NCBI GenBank assembly: GCA_037501455.1
Contig: CM074864.1
Span: 56,735,001-56,799,000, forward strand
Direction: 5' to 3'
DNA length: 64,000 nt
Source of the DNA: Lantana camara
Lineage: Eukaryota > Streptophyta > Magnoliopsida > Lamiales > Verbenaceae
A model generated the notes under the pieces. That model ran no database searches and had not been told where the DNA came from. It saw only the letters and a list, made by a program, of their open reading frames with translations. Below, piece by piece: positions 56,690 to 64,000 of this stretch (position 1 is its first letter; each line of letters begins with the position of its first letter). Both the position numbers and the translations under genes were made by a program.

Positions 56690-58090
56690 GCCGTTTTTCA
56701 AACTCTCTGATTAGTTTGAATCTTCGCAACGACTTTCAAATATGATTAGTTGATCTCATGTTCACACACTAGGAGTCCGGTGAATTTTCAACTAAACATA
56801 TTTTCATCGAGTAAGATATCTTCATATCTTATCTAAACGGCGTAACAAATAGACAAACTAAGTATTTTAGACAATTTCTTTTTCTAATACCCGTTACCAC
56901 CGAAATAGAAACACTTTTCCATTGTCGGATTTGACTTTCTATTTCTGAACCTTAGATTGAGAACTTTTCCTTTTTCTTTCTTCCACTTACTGGTCTTTTA
57001 GGCGTTGGATATTGATGTCTGATTAAAGAGAATTCCCTTAGTCTATATCACCCTTTCTGCCATATTGAGGTCGTTCATTGGTTTTATAAAAATTTAAAAA
57101 TAATCTTGAACGTTCAAATGACTTAGGCAGAGAGTATAGGATCGTATCCTATCTATTAAGATTGTCTCTTTAAGCACAGAGGCTTTCAATCTCGTTCAGA
57201 TTAGCTATCATATTCATAATATGATTCTGAAACAGTGATCCTCCAAACATCTTTAACTGACAACCGTTTTCATGGCTCGTACCTTCGTACGACTCTGTCT
57301 TCAACACATGTTCTTATCAGTGGACATCTCATGCGTCTGATGCTCAAGAACTTTTAAGACAGATGTCAGGATATAAGACTAGTCAGATCATCATACTTGA
57401 TCCATTTAGAATAAACGTCTTTCTAATCCTGACTGGTTGTAGTTTCCGGAATTTTCGGATAAGGTTCAGTGAGTACGTAAACTTTCGTGTCTCAACACGA
57501 TGTCAAGATTCATTTCCTAATCAGCATAGTTGAACCCTTACTAGCCTATTTCCTTATAGACATACAGATTGGAGTGGGCTAAGAGAGATCGTAATTATAA
57601 AACTGAAATAAATAAATAAATGCAAGTTATGATTATGTATTTCACTTTCTTCTGCGTCTAACCAATAAATGAAATCCATGTAAGCATTTTGATTTACGCA
57701 ATGGTGACTTAACTAACCGTAGTTGACTCCCTGAAGGCGAGGTCGAAAACCGCTTAGAAAAGTAGGAACTATTCTTTATTAACATGTCATCTAGGTAACT
57801 CTTACCAAACAAAGTTAATCCATCACGTCAACCCTTGGCCTCTAAGTAAATGTAACAGAGCTCCGAAGGGAGGTTAATACATTACTTAGTGAAGTGTGTA
57901 CCATTACCTAGAAGTCCGTACGAGTAAGTCAACACACTCCACGGAGGCGTGGTCGAGCTGTCTTTCGTCGTATTTCATTCTATCCGTAGAAGTCTAATCT
58001 TGTATACCACGAATACATACCCGCCGAAGGGAGTAGTATATATTCACTATACTATAGACGGGTAATGGAGGCCGTGAGAATCCAACTCTT
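56690..58090 (-). pseudogene. Copia B protease and gag remnants
   Basis: The protease region near 56700-56790 still aligns with STNHI and KSLRRFK, but the catalytic Asp-Ser-Gly is replaced and a stop interrupts it. The zinc knuckle region (56871-56913) is one base longer than in copia A, adding a frameshift. The remaining gag is unreadable. Confidence 0.68.
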
Positions 58091-58810
58091 TTCATCTCGC
58101 TCCCACTTGAATTTTTTAAAAATGTGTGGATTATCTTTTGATTATTTAATAATCACTTTTGGCGTCTTATTGTTGAAAGTAATTAATCTAATTAATACCC
58201 TCCCACTAGGATTACTAAATCATATTTAAAATCCCAATAATAATATTTTAAGGCAATTTAATAACTATTTATTAATTAGGCCGAAAAATATTAGTTCAAT
58301 TGTGTATCGTGTCTAATCTCTATTAAACAATACTATTTAATCACATTAAATAAAATATGCATAATTGAAATATCATAATATCTCATATTATCATGATCAT
58401 GCCATAAAATAAAATAATTAAGCATGCTTTCATATAATTATCACATAATTATCATGCTTAAAATTTTAAATGACACAAAATAAATATGCCATAAATTAAA
58501 TCAATTAAGCATGCTGGTATAATTATCGCATAATTATCATGCTTAAAATAAATGGCATAAAGTAAACATGTTATAAATAAATTCTCATAATTTAAATCAT
58601 ATTCACTGATTCGGTAATTAACCAGGAAGATTATTGAAATCGATTCCCAGAAAATTATCATTCCACGTAAATTCTCAGGAAACACTAGAGGGGTCACAAA
58701 CGGTCTCACTTAAAAACCAGCCTCCTTTGACAGAATTTACGTGCATAGTAGCAGATTTAAAATTATGCATCGCATGCATCATATCAATGCATGTATATAT
58801 CTAGAGCACG

Positions 58811-58822
58811 ACTCTGATACCA
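58811..58822 (-). promoter_or_regulatory. Primer-binding site of copia B
   Basis: The minus strand reads TGGTATCAGAGT, matching the initiator-methionine tRNA complement at 11 of 12 positions. It lies two bases from the 5' LTR. Confidence 0.87.
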
Positions 58823-58824
58823 GT

Positions 58825-60961
58825 TGCTGGGAGGCGGGCCCAGAACAGTAGCGATCTGTGACCACATTTTAAATTTTTTTATTATAATACAAGTATTAAA
58901 ATATTTCTAAAACATATTAATACAATAGCGGAAGACTAGCCGGATCTACTCAAGTATATACATGCAATTGACAATAAATTTTAAATCACTTAAGCAGATA
59001 AATATCTAACATACAATTAACACTTAAGAGCACATAATTTATCATGCTTAAAATAAAACAACTGTAAAATATTACCGTACTGCAAACATGGCTATCTAAC
59101 GGCATTTTTCCAGCTCATTTCCCTTTCGTGAGACCGACAGAGCTTCCCCGCAATATCCCCGACTCGACCCTCGGAGTGTGGGCTCCGCGAGTATTTCCCT
59201 AAATACTCGAGAAAAAATTTTCTAGAAAAACTCATTTTTCTAAGAAATTAGAAAATCCCAATTTTCTAATAATTAAGTGGATTATATATTAATTATATAA
59301 CTACTTAACTATATTAATTAGTCTTTAATTAAAAGATTAATTAAAAGAGAGAGAAGCTCTCTAATCTTTTCAGCTCAAAATGGCCAAAAAAAATGTGATG
59401 GAAAAAATGAGCAAAGATGCAGCCTATTTATAGCCAAATATGTAAGGGTATTGTGGTCTTTTTAGGCATAAAAGAAAGGGCAAAATCGTCATTTCACCAT
59501 CCCGCGTACAAACCGCGTACACCTAGGCCAATCGGAACACGCCACGTGGCAGAGCATTCTACCGTGAACACAACGCCACGTGGCACGCGCTATTGGCGCG
59601 TGTTAAACACGCGCAGGCAACCAGATCCCGCCACGTGTCCGGGTCTGGTCCGACCCGGACCTACACCCGGCCGACCCTATCCGTTTGAACCGGATTCGAC
59701 CCTAACCGATGACCCGTTGACTCCCCAGTCAACTTTCAATCTCGTCCGCCAATTTGCGCTGACGCGGCACGATCTCGTCCGCACACGTGGTGCGCCATGC
59801 GGCCGCTGCGTCAGCGCCAACTGTGGTCCACCCCGCTGACGTGGCGTGACACATCAGTGCCACGTCAGCAATAAAATTTTATTTTCTCCAAAATAAAATT
59901 CCGGGCATTTCCAACTCTTTGGAACTTGATTTATTTTCTTAAAATAAATCCCTTGGCTATTTTCAAACACTTTGAAAAATCATTTCTCTTTCTCCTTTTA
60001 ATATTTTCTCTTCGGGTTTCTAATTGGGGCTTACAGGGGGACCTGCAGGACTAATTAATTTTAGCTCCGAACGAATTAATATATTATCATCCCATGATAA
60101 TAATTAATTACCGTTTAACAATATTTAATTCTACTAAATAAATATTGTTGCACTCTAAAATTAATTAAATTATTCACAAATTTCTCGATCTAGAATAATT
60201 TCACATTTTACTCCTCCGTGTAGATATCCATGAAAAATAAATTGCAACTACTATCATTTTTTTTTCATCTCTAATTTGAAATTTATTGATTTGCCTTAAG
60301 TTCAAATTCTCTGTATGTGAAACACATTCAACATACAACTTCGGTGACGTATCACGCGAAGTGCTTTGGCCAAAGTCTTAATTCGAACTTTTGCAAATCT
60401 ATTTCAAGGATATCTCTTACCTTCCAGCAAGGCCACAGATTCCTCGATCAATATAACTCTTTAGCGCATTTCATATAATCACTGAACATACAAAGTATTT
60501 TGGCCACCCGTTACCGAGACCTCACTTCGAGTATGTTACAGTGACTAACACTACATGCCTAAAGCCGAAATATTATCAAGATTAAGAGTACAATGCTTCC
60601 TGAGATTTTATTCATTTTAGATAGCAGTATAAAATGAATTATCTCAGTGGTCCAGTTCGATGTTTCCAATCCTATTGAAAATCATCAACGTGTTATAATT
60701 GGAATCACCATTCCCTATGACGAAAGACTAATCATCTTATATAACCACGTTATAGTCTTGATAAGAACATATTCTTATCTTGCCGACTAGAAATTTAATG
60801 ACACGTGATTTTGGTATTCAATGTCTTTTCCTATGAAACACATTTCATATAAGAATACCATCACACGTCATTAATTATTAATATATGAAATACTCATAAC
60901 TTGCTGCAAATTTAGTTTTATTAATTCAATAAATTGAATTTTCAGGGCACTATTCCCAACA
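58825..60961 (-). repeat. 5' LTR of copia B
   Basis: This 2137 bp LTR starts (plus) TGCTGGGAGGCGGGCC and ends ATTCCCAACA, without the MITE found in its partner. It is adjacent to TSD TGTTT. Confidence 0.92.
59423..59433 (-). promoter_or_regulatory. TATA box, copia B 5' LTR
   Basis: The minus strand reads TGGCTATAAATAGGCTG, as in the partner LTR. The upstream segment has CACGTG motifs at about 59542, 59577 and 59635. Confidence 0.82.
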
Positions 60962-61156
60962 TGTTTGCCCCTCCAAGTTGAGCTAGAGTAGTGTACACCT
61001 GTTCAACCTGCCCCTGACCGATCTAAGGAATGATCCCATAGATCACTTGGGCGGGTTGGCCATTTGGAAAACATACGGTACCAGGGGTACAAACGCCTAA
61101 ATAGATGGGCAGGCGGCGTTGTTTACACCTATGGGGCTCAAAACTCTTGTGGGGCT

Positions 61157-61439
61157 TTACTGGCATGGTGGATCTGGTTGATGCGGCTCGCAGCCTTCAG
61201 TGGCTACCAATAGGATCTGCTCCTTCCATTCTAGGAACGCGTCTAAGTCCGCCAGAGTAACGGTGATCCTTGCCGTTGCCTCAAGTCGAGGTAGAGAAAG
61301 GTTCTTTTTGGGCTCGACTTGTCTAGTCGATTGAGGTAATGCTAGAACGCGACCAAGCGGCGGTTGCTCGTGCCTGCCATTGGTCACTTCTTCAAAGTCT
61401 TCTTCGTGATCCTGCTAAGTGTGTCTTGCGTTCACCATA
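61157..61439 (-). pseudogene. N-terminal gag-like frame of the Tat-like element
   Basis: About 60 bp downstream (minus) of the primer-binding site an ATG at 61439 opens MVNARHT, then a TAG. The same frame then continues from 61387 for 76 codons: RQVEPKKNLSLPRLEATARI, TLADLDAFLEWKEQ. Position and charge fit the start of a Tat gag, but no named domain is visible. The left copy of the complex has the same region with more damage. Copia B is inserted downstream of it. Confidence 0.5.
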
Positions 61440-61496
61440 TTGAGCTAGGTTTTTTATCTTTTCTCCGCTAGGTCGAGTGGAAAGAATAGAAGATTT

Positions 61497-61512
61497 CCCA
61501 CAGATGGCGCCA
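61497..61512 (-). promoter_or_regulatory. Primer-binding site, right element
   Basis: The minus strand reads TGGCGCCATCTGTGGG, three bases after the LTR end. It differs by one base from the left copy. Confidence 0.72.
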
Positions 61513-61781
61513 AACTGATCCGGCTCAAATTTGGTCTATCCGAGTTGTCAAACTGGGCGGTAGGTTTGGGTCTATCAATCAAGAATTTGTAAGAGTAGGT
61601 TCTTCTCGACCTGCAAAACCAATAACACCTAAGGGGTAAAACAGCCGGTGTTGCCCCTCCGACGCTCAAGTCAGTATATAGTTCTTAGAAAGAGAATAAA
61701 AGCAGCAAAAGAGCTTTGAAAGCTATTCAATGTACTTGAATGAGCTTAGATGAGCTTCCAAGCTACTGTTGAGAAAGGGGA

Positions 61782-61789
61782 TATTTATA
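61782..61789 (-). promoter_or_regulatory. TATA box, right LTR of the Tat-like complex
   Basis: The minus strand reads AAACCTATAAATATCCCC, at the position equivalent to 30194-30201. Confidence 0.78.
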
Positions 61790-62174
61790 GGTTTGAGCCA
61801 GTAACGCACTAAGTACACATATTATGGTGCGGCATTAATTGTGGTTGTAATCGATCTGGCTCATACTATGTTTGAGCTGACCTGAGTTGTACAGTTCATA
61901 GCATTCATTCCTCTTTGGATTTATCCAGTACTAAGGAGCATTAATTGCTTCATAACGTCGATTTAGGGATCGATGTACGGTCCATAGGTATGTACGCACA
62001 AACGAGATCGAAGGTTTCCAGGTGGTTCTCAAACTGATAACTGGGACAGATCGATACTGAATGGTTCACTCGTTGAGATCGATTGTCGTAGGTCATCGAC
62101 CTCAAGACCAGATGGAACGAGACAAACTCTTAAGATCTTTGTGTCTACCTGAGTGGCGTTTGTGCCACGTAGCG

Positions 62175-62636
62175 TGTAACAGCCCGAAAACCCGCCTGTA
62201 GATATTGTCCGCTTTGCTATCCATAAGTCGGCATAGCCTCACGGTTTTGTTCTTCCTGATGAAATTTATGCCAAAGGCGCCCACCTAGGAAAAGGCCTCT
62301 ACAGGGAAGAGGTATCCACCCCCTTATAAGGAAGGCTTAGTTCTCCTCTTCCTCCGTTGTGGGACATTACATCCACCCCCCGATGGGAGCCCAGCGTCCT
62401 CGCTGGCACACCGGCCCGGGCCCCGGCTCTGATACCATTTGTAACAGCCCGAAAATGCGCCTGTAGATATTGTCCGCTTTGCTATCCATAAGTCGACATA
62501 GCCTCACGGTTTTGTTCTTCCTGGTGGAATTTAAGCCAGAGGCGCCCACCCAGGACAAGGCCTCTACAGGGAAGAGATATCCACCCCCTTATAAGGAAGA
62601 CTTAGTTCTCCTCTTCCTCCGATGTGGGACATTACA
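62175..62636 (-). mobile_element. TRIM (terminal-repeat retrotransposon in miniature)
   Basis: Two 197 bp direct repeats (62175-62371 and 62440-62636) start TGTAACAGCCCGAAAA and end GTGGGACATTACA. They flank only 68 bp of interior. That interior has a primer-binding site on the minus strand (TGGTATCAGAGCC, 62425-62437) and a purine run (GGGGGGTGGA) at the other end. TSD TAGCG is perfect (62170-62174 and 62637-62641). No coding capacity exists, as is typical of TRIMs. Confidence 0.94.
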
Positions 62637-63490
62637 TAGCGGGGCGTCACACGTCCACGTGGCCCTATATGGCTTACATGTGGTCCGACGTGGTGCTTAC
62701 GACATATGGAGCTGTCAAGGACCTCGATACATCGATTTAGAGTTTGATGTCGGGGCTCTCTTGTCTGTGCTAGTTGGAGATCGATCTCGACACTTTGAAG
62801 CCCGACCTCTGGACTTGGTCAGTTTGGCTTTGGCTTGCATAGGCTTGATTATATCGACCTCTCTTATAAAATTGATCTGTCAGGCGGCCTAAGGTCAGGC
62901 CTAATCGACCTAGGTTGACGACTCGACCTGAGGTTCGCTTGGTCTTGTTGAGTGGATCATGGTCGACCTCTCGTCCTTAAACTCATTAAGTTTGGTTTAG
63001 CTCGACGGCCAATTTTACTATTAGACCTGAAGGTCTAGTGATTGGATCGACCTCTTAGCCAGGCCGACCTCAAGGTTTATTTGCTCAACTTGATGGCTGA
63101 TCGCTTGGCTTGGTCGACCTCATGGCATCGACCTTACGACCTCTAAGTTAGGTGGATTGACCCCAGCTGGTTCGACCTGGCTGGGTAACCCGACTTCTGG
63201 GTCATTGATCTGGGTCCTCGTGATTTCTCTTGGGATGTCCGCATGGCCCTCTGTTATGTTATCCTTTTGGATATAATGCTGGACGTATGACCTGTCGACC
63301 TCACGACCTCTAGGACTAGCCAGTTAGGTCTTGTCCAAGAGAAGTCATTTGACCTCTCAATCTGAGTTAGGTTAGTCGACCCCAACCGGTTCGAACTAAC
63401 TGGATGACCCGACCTCAACAGTCATTGATCTGGATCCATTTGACACCGTTCTAGGGTTGCCACGTGTCATATCCAAATTATGCCATATCA

Positions 63491-64000
63491 CCCACCTTTG
63501 GAAAATATTCACTTAATCTCTTTCCTAATATTCTGCCGAACTTTATGAAACGTGATTTCTAATGGCAAATCCACACAGATTCGATGTTAAATGTATTGAT
63601 ATTATACATTAAATTCAATTCTTGATGTAAAGAACATAATGGTACTTTTGAAATCAAAATTCGACAACAATCGAAGAAGGAATCAATTGTCAAACTTTAG
63701 CTTATGGTGATTTTTAGGGGTTAGAGATTTTGAGACTTTAGTTTATGGTGATTTTTAGTTTCCTCGACTTTAGCTTATAGCATGGTTTACTTTTCTTTGC
63801 TAGTTGATTTATTCGTCAAACATTATTGTATAGGATGGTTAGCTATTAAAAGAGTTATTATAGTATTATAAGACTTAAGATTATACTGATTTTTAGTTTC
63901 CTTGCCTTTAGTTTATAGCGTGGTTTACTTTTCTTCGCTAGTTGATTTATTTGTCGAACATTATTGTGTAGGATGGTTAGCTATTAAAAGAGTTATTAAT
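63491..64000. other. Flanking AT-rich DNA
   Basis: This lies outside the Tat-like complex. I see no gene. The second half is a tandem duplication. Confidence 0.6.
63752..64000 (+). repeat. 138 bp tandem duplication, cut by the window edge
   Basis: Two copies of a segment with TTTTTAGTTTCCT, TGGTTTACTTTTCTT and AGGATGGTTAGCTATTAAA are 138 bp apart, with a handful of substitutions. Confidence 0.9.

Larger units (their letters stand above)
51373..60961 (-). mobile_element. Copia element B (related to A, degenerate)
   Basis: A 9.6 kb element is inserted in the gag leader of the Tat-like complex with perfect TSD TGTTT (51368-51372 and 60962-60966). The interior (4.9 kb) aligns with that of copia A throughout. 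The LTRs are 2580 bp (with a MITE) and 2137 bp. PBS and polypurine tract positions show minus orientation. The element is non-functional. Confidence 0.92.
28536..63490 (-). mobile_element. Tat-like gypsy complex (LTR, internal, LTR, partial internal), heavily nested
   Basis: Two related LTRs lie at 61516-63490 and 29916-31509, both reading minus: they start TGAAATGGC or TGATATGGC, carry a TATA box, end GCCGGATCA, and are followed by TGGCGCC primer-site sequence. Both are followed, in minus order, by the same gag leader and 177 bp array. The arrangement is therefore LTR, internal, LTR, then a second internal region cut at about 28536, as produced by unequal recombination between elements. Gag fragments at 61439-61157 and 35415-35062 support a Tat-type identity. 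No pol domain is visible. Insertions account for roughly 26 kb of the span. Confidence 0.78.
61516..63490 (-). repeat. Right (5') LTR of the Tat-like complex, containing a TRIM
   Basis: This 1975 bp LTR has TG at 63490 (minus) and CA at 61516. Subtracting the 462 bp TRIM and its TSD leaves about 1.5 kb that aligns with 29916-31509. The flanking 5-mer outside is CCCAC; the other outer end of the complex is truncated, so no TSD can be read. Confidence 0.85.

Noticed and set aside
28536..63490. A novel defence or biosynthetic gene system
   Set aside because: No non-transposon coding domain could be found in this region on either strand; all readable proteins are gag or pol fragments.

Overview
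This window looks like intergenic, repeat-rich DNA from a flowering plant, probably a eudicot. The evidence is the repeat content: plant L1-type LINE fragments, tRNA-derived SINEs, Ty1/copia and Ty3/gypsy (Tat lineage) retrotransposons, Mutator-like DNA transposons, a TRIM and two inverted-repeat MITEs. I found no intact host gene, rRNA, functional tRNA or CRISPR array. Nearly every recognisable protein belongs to a mobile element and is broken by stops or frameshifts.

Layout. (1) 1-1846 is the 3' part of an L1-type LINE with a poly(A) tail, followed by a minus-strand SINE with target-site duplications (TSDs). (2) 3158-15742 is a deletion-bearing, SIRE-like copia element. Its 5' LTR holds a LINE fragment, and its interior holds a 9.8 kb Tat-lineage gypsy element (4705-14468, TSD GGTAC). 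That gypsy element has gag, protease, RT, two RNase H domains, integrase, and a separate antisense gene with its own TATA box and a likely intron. (3) 15770-16446 is a 677 bp inverted-repeat MITE with a 9 bp TSD. (4) 16722-28088 is an 11.4 kb Mutator-like element with a 9 bp TSD. It carries a decayed gene with a mobile-domain-like N-terminus, an acidic/lysine-rich middle and a C-terminal Ulp1-like (C48) protease domain whose Cys and Asp positions are lost. Two solo LTRs interrupt this gene, and its 3' end is repeated as a large inverted duplication. (5) 28311-28420 is a second SINE with a perfect 17 bp TSD.

(6) 28536-63490 is a minus-strand Tat-like complex arranged LTR, internal, LTR, partial internal. 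It contains 177 bp tandem repeats, a GACCTC-type minisatellite and gag remnants. Later insertions split it: a 5 kb Tekay/Del-like solo LTR that itself holds a copia solo LTR; two related degenerate copia elements, A (41655-50993, TSD GTCTC) and B (51373-60961, TSD TGTTT); and a 462 bp TRIM (62175-62636, TSD TAGCG). Copia B's left LTR also holds a 402 bp hairpin MITE. (7) 63491-64000 is flanking sequence with a 138 bp tandem duplication.

The window is therefore a nested record of insertions, most with readable TSDs, from which their relative order can be read. The observations most worth following up are the Muk-like inverted duplication inside the Mutator element, the antisense gene of the gypsy element, the G-box-rich promoters of the degenerate copia pair, and the frame-preserving 177 bp array in a gag leader.
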